A DNA stretch of 64,000 nucleotides from Dermatophilaceae bacterium Soc4.6 (GTDB lineage: Bacteria; Actinomycetota; Actinomycetes; Actinomycetales; Dermatophilaceae): the NCBI GenBank assembly GCA_039889245.1, contig JAZGVH010000002.1, positions 4,030,001 to 4,094,000 on the forward strand, given 5' to 3'. The notes beneath the pieces were generated by a model. The model was not told where the DNA came from, did no database searches, and saw only the letters and a program-made list of their open reading frames with translations. Both the position numbers and the translations under genes were made by a program. Each line of letters opens with the position of its first letter. Position 1 is the first letter of the stretch. Positions 19,669 to 31,109 of this stretch are shown here, piece after piece.

Positions 19669-20936
19669 GCTCGCTGCCCACCGCCGCCCAGGCCCGCCAG
19701 GCGGCCGCCTTCGCCGCGACGCTCTACGGTCAGCGTGGCCGCCAGTGGTACAACGGGCGCGTCCGGGGCGACGGCCTCGCCCGGACGCGGCTGAAGGAGG
19801 GACGCGACGACCGCTATGCCGTCTACGAGGGCATCCGGGCACAAGGGCCGCTCACCCGCACCCGCGCGGGCTACTGGGTCACGACGAGCCACAAGCTGAG
19901 CAACCAGGTGCTGCGCAGCCGCACCTTCGGCGTGCGCGACCCGGAGCGCGACATCGTGCAGGGCGGGATCAGCCGCGAGTTCGACCTCAGCTTCCTCGGG
20001 CTCAACGCGCCGGACCACACCCGCCTGCGCCGGCTGGCCACGCCCGCCTTCAGTCCGAAGATGATGGGCACCTACGACACGATGATCGAGAAGACGGTGC
20101 ACCAGCTCATCGACCAGGCCGAGCGGCGGGGCAGCTTCGACCTCGTGACCGACCTCGCGGCGCCGCTGCCCATCGCCGTCATCTCCGAGATGCTCGGGGT
20201 GCCCAACGAGCACGAAGAGGCCTTCCAGCGGTACGGAGCCTCGCTCGCGAGCGCCCTCGACGGGCTCAACTCGCTCGGACACGCCCGCGACGTGCTGCGC
20301 GCGGTCCACTCCCTCGATCGCATCTTCTCCTCGCTGTTCGACCTGCGCGAGCGCGAGCCCCGCGACGACCTCGTCAGCACCCTGGTGGCCGAGCGCGGTG
20401 ACCGCATCCGCCCCGAGGAGCTGACCCCGATGTGCCAGCTGCTGCTGGTCGCGGGCTTCGAGACGACGGTCAACCTCATCGGCAACGCCGTCATCGCGCT
20501 CACCGACCACCCCGACCAGTGGGATCTCCTCGTGGCCGACCCCCAGCTGGCCGGCCCGACGGTCGAGGAGACGCTGCGCTACCTGCCGCCCGTGCAGGAG
20601 ACCGGTCGGGTGGCCTTCGAGGACACCGATCTCGCCGGGCAGACGGTGCGCAAGCACCAGTGGGTGGTCCTGCTGCTGGCGGCCGCGGGACGCGACCCCG
20701 AGGTCTACGCCGACCCGAACCGCTTCGACATCACCCGCACCCCGGGCGTCGAGCACCTGGCCTTCTCCAGCGGGATCCACTACTGCATCGGCGCGCCGCT
20801 GGCCCGGCTCGAGGCGACCGTGGCCCTGCGGGTGCTCGCCGAGCGGATGCCGGGTCTGCGCCGGGCGGGCGACGTCACCATGCGAGGGTCGACGACCATC
20901 CGCGGGCCCCTGCACCTGCCAGTGACGACCCGGTGA
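19665..20936 (+). CDS. Cytochrome P450
   Basis: 423-residue soluble bacterial P450 mono-oxygenase. The I-helix oxygen-binding motif is LLVAGFETTVNL (A-G-x-E-T, with Glu in place of the usual Asp), the K-helix ExxR is EETLRY, and the heme loop FSSGIHYCIGAPLARLE carries the thiolate Cys at about 374. The closest resemblance is to CYP107-like hydroxylases of macrolides and other secondary metabolites. It is translationally coupled to the TetR gene. No ferredoxin or reductase gene is nearby, so electron partners must come from elsewhere. Confidence 0.9.
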   Translation: MSSLPTAAQARQAAAFAATLYGQRGRQWYNGRVRGDGLARTRLKEGRDDRYAVYEGIRAQGPLTRTRAGYWVTTSHKLSNQVLRSRTFGVRDPERDIVQGGISREFDLSFLGLNAPDHTRLRRLATPAFSPKMMGTYDTMIEKTVHQLIDQAERRGSFDLVTDLAAPLPIAVISEMLGVPNEHEEAFQRYGASLASALDGLNSLGHARDVLRAVHSLDRIFSSLFDLREREPRDDLVSTLVAERGDRIRPEELTPMCQLLLVAGFETTVNLIGNAVIALTDHPDQWDLLVADPQLAGPTVEETLRYLPPVQETGRVAFEDTDLAGQTVRKHQWVVLLLAAAGRDPEVYADPNRFDITRTPGVEHLAFSSGIHYCIGAPLARLEATVALRVLAERMPGLRRAGDVTMRGSTTIRGPLHLPVTTR

Positions 20937-21083
20937 CGAACCGGCGACGACCCGGCGAGCACTGGACGCTGCGTCGAGCGGGCCGGGGGGCGGGGCCGGG
21001 TGAGGCGGTCACGGCATACGGGACGGCGTGAAATGATGGGGAGTCCGCCCGACCCCTAGACGTTCCGCGAGGTTACCCGCACC

Positions 21084-22931
<1,848 letters not shown>

Positions 22932-22934
22932 GGC

Positions 22935-23807
22935 TCAGTCGCGCAGCTTGGCGCGCAGGAGCGCCGTCTCGTCGGACGTCCACCCCTGCGTGGTGAGCCA
23001 CCCCTCGACACCGCCGTGGTCGCGGTCGAGCACGTCCAGCATCATCCGCATCGTCTCGGCCCGTGGTGACTGCTGCTGCACCGTCTTGCCGTCGAGGTTG
23101 GCCGAGTAGGCCGGGCGGCCCGCGAGCCGGGCGAGGATCTGCGGCACCCGCTGCGCCGAGGCCTCGAAGTCGGCGACGACCGCGTCGTCGGTGGCGCCTG
23201 CGAGCTTGAGTGCGAGCCCGATCACGGTGCCCGTGCGGTCCTTACCGGCAGCGCAGTGCACGATCACCGCACCGGGCGACCCGGCGATGGCGCGCAGCGC
23301 GGCCACCACGTTGTCCGGGCGCTTGGTGAGGTAGGCCAGGTAGTGCTGCGACCAGTAGGCATCGTGCTTCTGCGACCCCTCACGGTCGTCGCGCGCCTCG
23401 ATCCGCACCGTCCGCGCCGTGTCGCCGAGGTGCGGGTCTCGGTGCCACGGCAGCTCGCGCTCGCCGGCCGGGATACCCGTCTCGGCCGACTCCTCCGGAT
23501 AGAGCGTGAGGTGGTGGATGGTCACCTCCGGACGGCTCACCAGAGGGCCGTCTCCCTCCTTGGCCACCTCGACGTAGGTGCGCAGGTCGACGACGTCGGT
23601 GACCCCCAGCTCGTCGACGAGGTGCCGGACCGACGCGGGCGGCAGCTCCTGCAGGTTGTCGGAGCGGATCAGCCGGCCACGCGCGATGGTCGAGCCGTCG
23701 TCGGTCGGGAGGCCTCCGACGTCACGCATGTTGACGACGCCGTCGAGCTCGATCCACGTCGGGAGACGGGAGGCGGCTGTGGTGGGGTGGTGGGGCTCGG
23801 AGGTCAC
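22935..23807 (-). CDS. Tyrosine/serine-type protein phosphatase (DSP-like, Y_phosphatase3)
   Basis: 290 residues. The active-site loop VHCAAGKDRTGTVIGL is the C-x5-R P-loop of the bacterial LipA/MptpB-type phosphatases, which keep Lys-Asp in the loop (HCxxGKDRTG) and can also hydrolyse phosphoinositides. An N-terminal strand MRDVGGLPTDDG is also conserved in this group. No signal peptide is seen, so it is probably cytosolic. GTG 23807 has TAGGGT 6 nt upstream. Confidence 0.87.
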   Translation of the reverse strand: MTSEPHHPTTAASRLPTWIELDGVVNMRDVGGLPTDDGSTIARGRLIRSDNLQELPPASVRHLVDELGVTDVVDLRTYVEVAKEGDGPLVSRPEVTIHHLTLYPEESAETGIPAGERELPWHRDPHLGDTARTVRIEARDDREGSQKHDAYWSQHYLAYLTKRPDNVVAALRAIAGSPGAVIVHCAAGKDRTGTVIGLALKLAGATDDAVVADFEASAQRVPQILARLAGRPAYSANLDGKTVQQQSPRAETMRMMLDVLDRDHGGVEGWLTTQGWTSDETALLRAKLRD

Positions 23808-23813
23808 CCTCTG

Positions 23814-23819
23814 ACCCTA
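23814..23819 (-). promoter_or_regulatory. -10 box of the phosphatase gene
   Basis: TAGGGT on the minus strand, 6 nt before GTG 23807. Confidence 0.4.
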
Positions 23820-24022
23820 GCCGCGCGTCGACGTGCGGTCCTCGGGGCTCTCAGCCAACGTGACGTCACCCTGGTTCGTCGCCGGATCGAGAGGAGGACG
23901 ACGTCGGAGCCCGGGTCACCTGGTGGGCCCTGCGCACCCGAGGACGCGATGGCGTGACGACGCGCACCGGCTGACCCGCTCGACCCGCCCCACCGAGGTC
24001 GGCCCGACCCCGCCCCGCGGGC

Positions 24023-24028
24023 GACAAT
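24023..24028 (+). promoter_or_regulatory. -10 box of hemW
   Basis: GACAAT, 7 nt before ATG 24036; supports that start over the in-frame ATG at 24027, which overlaps the box. Confidence 0.4.
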
Positions 24029-24035
24029 GGGCGGT

Positions 24036-25271
24036 ATGCCGAGTGCCCTGCCTGACGGCGACCCCGCCCCCGCGTCGGGTGAGCTGCCCCCTGACGCCCT
24101 CGCCCACCTCGGGACGGCGCCCTTCGGGGTCTACGTGCACGTGCCCTTCTGCTCGGTGCGCTGCGGCTACTGCGACTTCAACACCTACACCCTCTCCGAG
24201 CTCGGTGACGGCACGCTGCCCGGCACCGGCACCGACACCTTCGCGGAGGCTGCGCTGGCCGAGCTCGCCCTCGCCGCAACGGTGCTGGGTGACGCGGGCC
24301 CGCCGGTGGACACCGTCTTCGTGGGCGGGGGGACGCCCACCCTGCTGGCGGCAGCAGACCTCGTCGAGGTGCTGCACGGCATCCGGGAGCAGTGGGGGCT
24401 GGCCGACGGCGCCGAGGTGACCACCGAGGCCAACCCCGACTCCGTGACGCGGGAGTCGTTGGCGCAGCTGGCTGCTGGCGGTTTCACCCGGGTGAGCCTG
24501 GGGATGCAGAGCGCCGTCCCGCACGTGCTGCGGGTGCTCGACCGCACCCACGACCCGGCCAACGTCGCGCGGGCTGTGGGGTGGGCGCGCGAGGCCGGGC
24601 TGGCGGTCAGCCTCGACCTGATCTACGGCACGCCGGGCGAGAGCGTGGGCGACTGGCGCGTCAGCCTCGAGGCGGCGGTGACGCTCGAGCCCGACCACGT
24701 CTCGGCCTACGCGCTCGTCGTCGAGGAGGGCACGAAGCTCGCGGCCCAGGTGCGTCGCGGGCTCGTCCCGGCGCCGCTCGACGACGACGAGGCCACGAAG
24801 TACGAGCTGGCCGACACGGTGCTGACGTCGGCCGGCTACGGGTGGTACGAGGTGAGCAACTGGGCCCGCACGCCCGCCGACCGGTGCCGCCACAACGTCG
24901 GCTACTGGGCCGGCGGCGACTGGTGGGGCCTCGGCCCCGGCGCCCACAGCCACGTCGGCGGCGTGCGCTGGTGGAACGTCAAGCACCCCACGGCGTACGC
25001 CGGCCGGCTCGCCTCGCAGACCTCACCCGCCGCCGCGCGCGAGACCCTCACCCCGGAGCAGCGGCTCGACGAGCGGGTGCTGCTGGGGGTGCGGCTCGTC
25101 GAGGGCCTGCCGGTGGACGACCTCGAGGCCGACGGCCGAGCCGCCGTAGCGGGCCTGATCGCCGACGGTCTGGTCGACGGCACCGCGGCGCTCGCCCAGC
25201 GACGTGTGCGCCTCACGCTGCGGGGGCGCCTGCTCGCCGACACCGTGGTCCGCCACCTGCTCGGCGTGTGA
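24036..25271 (+). CDS. hemW: Radical SAM heme chaperone HemW
   Basis: 411 residues. The [4Fe-4S]/SAM cysteine motif CSVRCGYC (Cys about 39, 43 and 46, with a downstream F) and the glycine-rich GGGTPTLL are as in HemW/HemN-like proteins. HemW, long misannotated as coproporphyrinogen oxidase, binds heme and delivers it to respiratory enzymes. The C-terminal HemN domain (PEQRLDERVLLGVRLVEGL) is present. MPSALPDG is the usual actinobacterial N-terminus. It sits upstream of DUF3097 and hrcA in the standard order. Confidence 0.93.
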   Translation: MPSALPDGDPAPASGELPPDALAHLGTAPFGVYVHVPFCSVRCGYCDFNTYTLSELGDGTLPGTGTDTFAEAALAELALAATVLGDAGPPVDTVFVGGGTPTLLAAADLVEVLHGIREQWGLADGAEVTTEANPDSVTRESLAQLAAGGFTRVSLGMQSAVPHVLRVLDRTHDPANVARAVGWAREAGLAVSLDLIYGTPGESVGDWRVSLEAAVTLEPDHVSAYALVVEEGTKLAAQVRRGLVPAPLDDDEATKYELADTVLTSAGYGWYEVSNWARTPADRCRHNVGYWAGGDWWGLGPGAHSHVGGVRWWNVKHPTAYAGRLASQTSPAAARETLTPEQRLDERVLLGVRLVEGLPVDDLEADGRAAVAGLIADGLVDGTAALAQRRVRLTLRGRLLADTVVRHLLGV

Positions 25272-25276
25272 CGGAG

Positions 25277-26188
25277 TCAGGTGGGGTCGGTGACGAAGTC
25301 GATGAGCGCTTCGACGCTGCGCAGCAGTGTGGGCTCGAGGTCGGCGTAGCTGCGCACGGTGCCGAGGATCTGCTTCCACGCCCGCGCGATGTCGGCCTGG
25401 GTGGCGTGCGCCCAACCCAGCTCGGCGCAGATCCCGTGCTTCCACGAGGTGCCGCGCGGGATGACCGGCCACGTCGTCCAGCCCAGGCGCTCGGGTCGCA
25501 CCGACTGCCACACGTCGACATACGGGTGCCCGAGCACCGTGACGTGATGACGGGCCGCGGGCAGCGCCAGCGCCGCCTGCACGAGCCGGGTCTCCTTCGT
25601 GCCGGGCACGAGGTGGTCGACGAGGACCCCCATCCGCCGCCCCGGCCCCGGCTCGAAGTCGGCGATGACGGCGCTCAGGTCGTCGACGCCCTCGAGCAGC
25701 TCGACGACGACCCCCTCGATGCGCAGGTCGTCGCCCCACACCTTCTCCACCAGCTCGGCGTCGTGACGGCCCTCGACGAAGATGCGGCTGCCGCTGGCGA
25801 CCCGCGCCTTCACGTCGTGCACGGCGACCGAGCCGCTGGCCGTGCGCGCCCCAGCCTGGCGGACGTCGGCGAGCCGGGCGCGGGCCGCCGCCACCGGCGG
25901 CGTCAGCACGACGGGTCGGCCGTCGATGAGGAATCCCGGGCCGAGCGGGAAGCCCTTGAGGCGTCCTCGGGCGTCCTCGAGGTGCACGACGTGCACCCCC
26001 CCGGCCTTCTCGACGCGCACCACCGCGCCGCACCAGCCGGTCTCGACGTCCTCGACGACGACACCGGGCTCGGCGGCCACGTCCTGCGACCGGCCGTTCT
26101 TCGGGGCGCGCCAGTCGCCGGCGAGCACGTCGGCGCCGTAGCGGCCGGCGCCGCCCGAGGCCGCGGCGGGAGGCGGGGGAGGGGTCAT
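25277..26188 (-). CDS. DUF3097 family protein
   Basis: 303 residues of an actinobacterial-only family with no established function. Visible features are an N-terminal small beta-barrel-like part (VVVEDVETGWCGAVVRVEK, residues about 40-90) and a Toprim-like segment with IFVEGRHDAELVEKVWGDDLR and VLVDHLVPGTKE, in which the Glu and Asp residues recall the metal site of primase/topoisomerase domains. Catalysis is inferred, not shown. It lies between hemW and hrcA as in most relatives, transcribed in the opposite direction. ATG 26188 has TAGCCT 6 nt upstream. Confidence 0.85.
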   Translation of the reverse strand: MTPPPPPAAASGGAGRYGADVLAGDWRAPKNGRSQDVAAEPGVVVEDVETGWCGAVVRVEKAGGVHVVHLEDARGRLKGFPLGPGFLIDGRPVVLTPPVAAARARLADVRQAGARTASGSVAVHDVKARVASGSRIFVEGRHDAELVEKVWGDDLRIEGVVVELLEGVDDLSAVIADFEPGPGRRMGVLVDHLVPGTKETRLVQAALALPAARHHVTVLGHPYVDVWQSVRPERLGWTTWPVIPRGTSWKHGICAELGWAHATQADIARAWKQILGTVRSYADLEPTLLRSVEALIDFVTDPT

Positions 26189-26194
26189 GTCGTC

Positions 26195-26200
26195 AGGCTA
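26195..26200 (-). promoter_or_regulatory. -10 box of the DUF3097 gene
   Basis: TAGCCT on the minus strand, 6 nt before ATG 26188. Confidence 0.4.
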
Positions 26201-26248
26201 GGTCGGGGGGATCGTCCCGGCGTGGCGACCCGCCGGGGGCGGACGCCG

Positions 26249-26280
26249 TAGACTTGGCACTCGTATGGAGCGAGTGCCAG
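26249..26280 (+). promoter_or_regulatory. hrcA promoter with CIRCE operator
   Basis: -10 box TAGACT (26249-26254) is followed directly by the CIRCE element TTGGCACTC (26254-26262), 9 nt, GAGTGCCAG (26272-26280). This matches the HrcA operator consensus TTAGCACTC-N9-GAGTGCTAA except for A/G-type changes near the outer ends. HrcA bound here would cover the transcription start and repress hrcA-dnaJ. Confidence 0.9.
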
Positions 26281-26332
26281 CCGCCGGTGCGGCCGGCCCG
26301 CACCCCGGCGGCCAGCAGCAGGAGGTGGATCG

Positions 26333-27364
26333 ATGACGGAGGAACGCCGTCTCGCCGTCCTTCGCGCCATCGTGCAGGACTACGTCGCGACCTCCGAGCC
26401 CGTCGGCAGCCGCGCCCTCGTCGAGCGCCACCACCTCGGGGTGTCGGCGGCGACCGTGCGCAACGACATGGCCATCCTCGAGGAGGAGGGGCTGATCCAC
26501 GCCCCCCACACGTCGGCCGGCCGGGTGCCGACCGACGCGGGCTACCGCCTCTTCGTCGACCGTCTCAGCACCCTGAAGCCGATGAGCGGGGCCGAGAGGG
26601 CCGCGATCAGTCGCTTCCTCGAGAGCGCGGTCGACCTCGACGACATCGTCGACCGCACCGTGCGGCTCCTGGCCACGCTCACCCATCAGGTCGCCGTGAT
26701 GCAGTACCCCTCGCTCACCCGCTCGAGCGTGCGCCACATCGAGCTCGTGCCGATCGGCGCGGAGCGGCTCATGGTGGTGCTGATCGTCAACACCGGCCGG
26801 GTCGAGCAGCGGGTCGTCGACTCGGCGGTCACGCTCACCGGTGAGCAGGGCGAGGTCGTCGTCTCGGCCGTGCGCACGGCTCTCAACGGCGAGGCCGTCG
26901 GGCGTCCCCTCACCGAGGCCGCCGCCCGGCTCCAGTCGCTCCCCGAGCAGTTCGAGCCCGCCCACCGCGACCTCGTCCGCGCGGTCACCCGCGCGCTCGA
27001 CGAGGCGCTCGCCGAGGAGCGCGAGGAGCGGGTCGTGCTCGCCGGCACCTCCAACCTCGCCCGGTTCGGCACCGACTTCCCCCTCAGCATCGGGCCCGTC
27101 CTGGAAGCGCTCGAGGAGCACGTCGTGCTGCTCAAGCTGCTCGGCACCCTCGGCCACGACCACGACGCGGTCGCGGTGCGGATCGGGCGCGAGAACCCCC
27201 ACGTGGGGCTCGTCACCACCTCGATGGTCTCGACCGGGTATGCCGCGGGGGCCGAGCTGGTCGCCGGCCTCGGCGTGCTCGGGCCCACGCGCATGGACTA
27301 CCCCACGACGATGGCGTCGGTGCGGGCCGTGGCCCGCTACGTCTCCGAGCTGCTCGGCCCCTGA
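26333..27364 (+). CDS. hrcA: Heat-inducible transcription repressor HrcA
   Basis: 343-residue HrcA. The N-terminal winged helix ([24 protein letters not shown], then [20 protein letters not shown]) binds CIRCE, and the GAF-like and dimerisation regions follow. The GroE chaperone keeps it active, so unfolded protein relieves repression. A CIRCE site precedes the gene. dnaJ follows after 48 nt. ATG 26333 has AGGAGGTGGATCG upstream. Confidence 0.96.
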   Translation: MTEERRLAVLRAIVQDYVATSEPVGSRALVERHHLGVSAATVRNDMAILEEEGLIHAPHTSAGRVPTDAGYRLFVDRLSTLKPMSGAERAAISRFLESAVDLDDIVDRTVRLLATLTHQVAVMQYPSLTRSSVRHIELVPIGAERLMVVLIVNTGRVEQRVVDSAVTLTGEQGEVVVSAVRTALNGEAVGRPLTEAAARLQSLPEQFEPAHRDLVRAVTRALDEALAEEREERVVLAGTSNLARFGTDFPLSIGPVLEALEEHVVLLKLLGTLGHDHDAVAVRIGRENPHVGLVTTSMVSTGYAAGAELVAGLGVLGPTRMDYPTTMASVRAVARYVSELLGP

Positions 27365-27412
27365 CCTTCGACCTCAGCCCCACCACCTCGTACGACAAGG
27401 ATCCCCAAACCT

Positions 27413-28549
27413 GTGAGCGACTACTACCAAGACCTCGGTGTCTCGCGCGACGCCTCGGCCGAGGAGATCAAGCGTGCCTACCGTCGTCAGGCGCGCAAGC
27501 TGCACCCCGACGTCAACCCCGGCCCCGACGCCGAGGAGCAGTTCAAGGTCCTGTCCCGGGCCTACGACGTGCTCTCCGACGCCGACAAGAAGCAGGCCTA
27601 CGACATGGGCGCCGACCCGTATGCCGCCGCCGGCGGCGGGGGTGACGGCTTCGGTCAGGGCTTCAACTTCAGTGACGTCATGGACGCCTTCTTCGGCGGC
27701 GGCGCCGCGACCTCCCGCGGGCCGCGCTCGCGCCGGCAGCGCGGGCAGGACGCCCTCGTGCGGCTCGACATCGAGCTCTCGGCCGCCGTCTTCGGCGCCG
27801 ACGAGGAGGTCACGCTCGAGACCGCGATCGCCTGCACCACGTGTGACGGCGAGGGCGCCCAGCCGGGCACCGGCACCACCACCTGCTCGGTCTGCCAGGG
27901 CCGCGGTGAGGTGCAGTCGGTGCAGCGCTCGTTCCTCGGCCAGGTGATGACCAGCCGGCCGTGCTCGGCCTGCCAGGGCTTCGGCACCACGATCGCCCAC
28001 CCGTGCTTCGAGTGCTCCGGCCAGGGCCGCGTCCGCACCCGTCGCACCCTCAAGCTGCGCGTGCCCGCGGGTGTCGACACCGGCACCCGCATCCAGCTGC
28101 GCGGCGAGGGCGAGGTCGGCCTCGGGGCCGGCCCAGCCGGTGACCTCTACGTCGAGGTCAACGTCACTCCGCACGAGACCTACGTGCGCCGGGGCGACGA
28201 CCTGCACGTCACGCTCGAGCTGCCGATGACGGCGGCGGCGCTCGGCACCCAGCTGGGGCTGAGCACCTTCGACGGCACGAAGGACCTCGATGTGGCCCCC
28301 GGCGCGCAGCCGGGTGACACCCAGACGATGCGCGCCCTCGGCGTCACGCACCTGCGCAGCTCGGGCCGAGGTGACCTGATCGTGCACCTCGACGTCAAGA
28401 CGCCGACCAAGGTCACGCCCGAGCAGGAGGCGCTGCTGCGCGAGCTCGCGACGCTGCGCGGCGAGGAGCGCCCCGAGGGGCGGCTGGCCTCGCTCGAGGA
28501 GCGCGGGGGCATCCTGGGCAAGCTGCGCGACGCCTTCAAGGCCCACTGA
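27413..28549 (+). CDS. dnaJ: Chaperone protein DnaJ
   Basis: 378-residue type I J-protein, co-chaperone of DnaK. The J domain carries HPD near residues 32-34. A G/F-rich region follows, then four zinc-finger repeats of the CxxCxGxG type ([32 protein letters not shown]) and two substrate-binding beta domains. It is the second gene of the hrcA operon, the DnaJ2-type arrangement of Actinobacteria. The start is GTG 27413. Confidence 0.96.
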   Translation: MSDYYQDLGVSRDASAEEIKRAYRRQARKLHPDVNPGPDAEEQFKVLSRAYDVLSDADKKQAYDMGADPYAAAGGGGDGFGQGFNFSDVMDAFFGGGAATSRGPRSRRQRGQDALVRLDIELSAAVFGADEEVTLETAIACTTCDGEGAQPGTGTTTCSVCQGRGEVQSVQRSFLGQVMTSRPCSACQGFGTTIAHPCFECSGQGRVRTRRTLKLRVPAGVDTGTRIQLRGEGEVGLGAGPAGDLYVEVNVTPHETYVRRGDDLHVTLELPMTAAALGTQLGLSTFDGTKDLDVAPGAQPGDTQTMRALGVTHLRSSGRGDLIVHLDVKTPTKVTPEQEALLRELATLRGEERPEGRLASLEERGGILGKLRDAFKAH

Positions 28550-28578
28550 CCGTCACCAGAGTCGAAGGAGGGCACGAG

Positions 28579-29322
28579 ATGACGCTGCGGCTCTTCCTGC
28601 TGCCCCCCGGCGCCTGGGGCAGCGCCGGCGTCGGTGACGTCGTGGCCCTCACCGGCCCCGAGGCCCGGCACGCCGTGCAGGTCGTGCGACTCGGGGTGGG
28701 CGAGACGGTGCTGGTGGCCGACGGGGCCGGGCGCCGCGGCACCGGTGAGGTCGTGAGCGCGAGCCGCGACGAGCTCTCGGTACGCCTCACCGGCCTCGAG
28801 GTCGTGCCCGAGCCGAGCCCGCGCCTCGTGCTCGTGCAGGCCCTGGCCAAGGGCGACCGCGACGAGCAGGCCGTCGAAGCGGCCACCGAGCTGGGGGTCG
28901 ACGTCGTGGTGCCGTGGCAGGCGGAACGCTCGATCGTGCAGTGGCGGGGCGAGAAGGAGGCCCGCGGCCGCGCCCGCTGGGCGGCGGTCGTGACGGCCGC
29001 CGCCAAGCAGTCGCGGCGGGCCCGGGTGCCCGTCGTGGAGCCCCTGGAGCGGATGCCGGGGGTGCGGCGGCGCCTAGAGGCCGCCGCCCTCGCGCTGGTG
29101 CTCCACGAGGAGGGCACCACCGGGCTCGCCGGGGTGGCCCTGCCCAGCGCCGGCGACGTCGTGCTCGTCGTCGGTCCGGAGGGTGGGATCACCCCCGCCG
29201 AGCTCGAGGCCTTCGCCGAGGTGGGCGCCCGGTCGGTGCGGCTGGGCCCGGAGGTACTGCGCTCCTCGACGGCCGGACCAGCGGCTCTCGCCGTGCTCAA
29301 CGCGCTCGGCCGCTGGCGCTAG
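28579..29322 (+). CDS. rsmE: 16S rRNA (uracil(1498)-N3)-methyltransferase
   Basis: 247-residue SPOUT methyltransferase that makes m3U1498 in 16S rRNA. An N-terminal PUA-like domain precedes the C-terminal trefoil knot with VLVVGPEGGITPAELEAF and VRLGPEVLRSSTAGPAAL, both signatures of RsmE. It follows dnaJ after 29 nt with AAGGAGGG before ATG, so it belongs to the heat-shock operon unit. Confidence 0.94.
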   Translation: MTLRLFLLPPGAWGSAGVGDVVALTGPEARHAVQVVRLGVGETVLVADGAGRRGTGEVVSASRDELSVRLTGLEVVPEPSPRLVLVQALAKGDRDEQAVEAATELGVDVVVPWQAERSIVQWRGEKEARGRARWAAVVTAAAKQSRRARVPVVEPLERMPGVRRRLEAAALALVLHEEGTTGLAGVALPSAGDVVLVVGPEGGITPAELEAFAEVGARSVRLGPEVLRSSTAGPAALAVLNALGRWR

Positions 29323-29328
29323 AGGCCC

Positions 29329-29374
29329 GGCGTCCGCGTCGACGAGGTCTGGAACCCGCGTCGACGCGGACGCC
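29329..29374. terminator. 16-bp hairpin between convergent genes
   Basis: A perfect 16-bp stem (29329-29344 with 29359-29374) and 14-nt loop start 7 nt after the rsmE stop and end 28 nt before the end of the convergent Gmad2 gene. Likely bidirectional termination. Part of the stem (GCGTCGACGC) is itself palindromic. Confidence 0.75.
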
Positions 29375-29401
29375 ACGGGTCACCCGTGGATCTCGCCGTC
29401 C

Positions 29402-30529
29402 TCACCGTGAGACGACGCGCACCAGCTGGTCGCCACGCACCGAGCCGTCCTTCGCCGAGCGCTCACGGGCGTGGAAGACGTAGCTGCCCGCGGGCAGCGG
29501 GGCGAGGGTCACCGACCAGCTGCCGGTGACGGGGCACCCCGACGAGGCCTTGGTGGACCCGCTGCGCACCTGCTGCCCGTCCCGTTGGAGGACCCAGGCG
29601 ACGACCCCCTCGAAGGTGCAGGCCTGACCGCGGACGGCGAGCTCCTGCGTCGGTGCCACGGTGACCCCGTCCGCAGGCGAGTCGATCCAGATCGGAGCCA
29701 CGTCCCGGCCGGCCTGGTCCGTCGCGGGGCGCTTGTAGACGCTGGCCGGCATCGTCTCGAAGATCGGGCCGCCGCTCGCCACGACGATGCCCACCGGGCC
29801 GTTCTGCTGCAGCCCGGCGGTGACCGCCCAGACCACCTGTTGCACGGCGAGGCGCTGCTGATCCGGAGTCAGGCCGGTGCGGCCGGGCCGCGACAGGAGC
29901 ACGTCGATCTCGGGGGCGCGCAGCGAGACGGTCACCGTCGTGGACGGGTCCCACGCGACGACCGGCGTCGCGGTGGCGTGCCTCGGCGTGGCCACCATCG
30001 ACAGGCGCGCCGCCTGCTGGGCGGCTTCGACCGTGCCCAGCCGGAAGGCGTAGGTGGGGGCCCCGGCGGACGGGACGGCGTCGGCCGCCAGGAACTCACG
30101 CACGAGGCCGTACTGCCCGCCAGCCACTGGCTCGACGAAGTACGCGGGCAGGGTGCTGGCCGCCACCGGCTTTCCCGGCACGGTCGTCGGCCCTGTCGTC
30201 GGTGCGCCCGAGGTCGTCGCGGGCGTGCCGGCGGCGCGTGGTGTGGGCGTCGCCGTCATCGGCACGGAGGTCGTCGAGGCCCCGACGGACGGCGCGGGGG
30301 CCGTCCCGCGGCCGACTGTGGCCCAGGCACCGACCGCCACCAGGGCGACGGCGGCAGCCGATGCGACCGGCCACAGCCAGTCGGGGCGTCGTCGTCGCCG
30401 ACCTACCTCGTCGCGGATCTCGCTCAGTCGGTCGTCGGGCGTCATCGCCTCCGACTCCTCGTGCAGATGCCGCCGCAACCTCGCCTCGAGGTCGTCGAGG
30501 GCGTCGAGGTCAGAGGGCTCAGGGCTCAT
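29402..30529 (-). CDS. Membrane-anchored Gmad2 (Ig-like) protein, likely partner of the ECF sigma factor
   Basis: 375 residues. A cytosolic N-terminus of about 55 residues (LEARLRRHLHEESEAMTPDDRL) precedes one membrane helix (WLWPVASAAAVALVAVGAW), a Thr/Pro-rich linker, a GerMN-like domain, and a C-terminal Gmad2 immunoglobulin-like domain (IWIDSPADGVTVAPTQELAVRG, ending in GSYVFHARE). The start codon overlaps the stop of the sigma-factor gene, so they are co-translated. By analogy with sigma/anti-sigma pairs it may hold the sigma factor at the membrane, but no zinc anti-sigma motif is visible. The ligand of the outer domain is unknown. Confidence 0.75.
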   Translation of the reverse strand: MSPEPSDLDALDDLEARLRRHLHEESEAMTPDDRLSEIRDEVGRRRRRPDWLWPVASAAAVALVAVGAWATVGRGTAPAPSVGASTTSVPMTATPTPRAAGTPATTSGAPTTGPTTVPGKPVAASTLPAYFVEPVAGGQYGLVREFLAADAVPSAGAPTYAFRLGTVEAAQQAARLSMVATPRHATATPVVAWDPSTTVTVSLRAPEIDVLLSRPGRTGLTPDQQRLAVQQVVWAVTAGLQQNGPVGIVVASGGPIFETMPASVYKRPATDQAGRDVAPIWIDSPADGVTVAPTQELAVRGQACTFEGVVAWVLQRDGQQVRSGSTKASSGCPVTGSWSVTLAPLPAGSYVFHARERSAKDGSVRGDQLVRVVSR

Positions 30530-31101
30530 CGGGTGCCTCCCAGCACGTCGCGCAACGCGGTGAGCCCGCGGTGCGCATGCGACTTGACTGCTCCGGTCGT
30601 GATGCCGAGCGCCTCGGCGGTCTGGTGCTCGCTGAGATCCGCGTAGTAGCGCAGGACGACGACCTGCCGCTGCCGCTCGGGCAGGAGCCGCAGGGCGGAG
30701 ATGAGCCGGCCGCCGTCGCTGCGCGCCACCACCTGCTCCTCGGCGCTGGCGACCTGTGCTCTCCCGAGGGAGCGGGGGTCGTTGGCGACGGACCGCAGGC
30801 CACGGTCCTCCACGGTGCGGTGACGGTGCGTGGAGGTGCACCGGTTGACGACACCGCGACGCAGGTAGGCCAAGGCGGTGCCCCGGTCCCTCAGCTCGGC
30901 GAGCCGCGGATGGCTGGCGACGAAGACGTCCTGGACGACGTCCTGCGCCTTCGCCTGGTCGTGCACGAGCATCCAGGCCAGCCGCACCAGTGGCGCCCAG
31001 TGGGCGGCATACAGGTCAGTGAGGGCGTCGTCCGCCCGGAGGGCGCCGATCGAGCGCTCGCCAGACGCCGCGCTGCGCTCGGCCACACCCAACGGTCTCA
31101 T
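30526..31101 (-). CDS. ECF RNA polymerase sigma factor, SigE family
   Basis: About 191 residues. Region 2 (DALTDLYAAHWAPLVRLAWMLV, then AQDVVQDVFVASHPRL) and region 4 (LPERQRQVVVLRYYADLSEHQTAEALGITTGAVKSHAHRGLTAL) are complete. It directs polymerase to a small regulon and probably to its own promoter: an ECF-like -35/-10 pair ends 8 nt before ATG 31101. That geometry is why I prefer this start to an in-frame GTG at 31125. It overlaps the Gmad2 gene by 4 nt. Confidence 0.88.
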   Translation of the reverse strand: MRPLGVAERSAASGERSIGALRADDALTDLYAAHWAPLVRLAWMLVHDQAKAQDVVQDVFVASHPRLAELRDRGTALAYLRRGVVNRCTSTHRHRTVEDRGLRSVANDPRSLGRAQVASAEEQVVARSDGGRLISALRLLPERQRQVVVLRYYADLSEHQTAEALGITTGAVKSHAHRGLTALRDVLGGTR

Positions 31102-31109
31102 GTGCTCTC

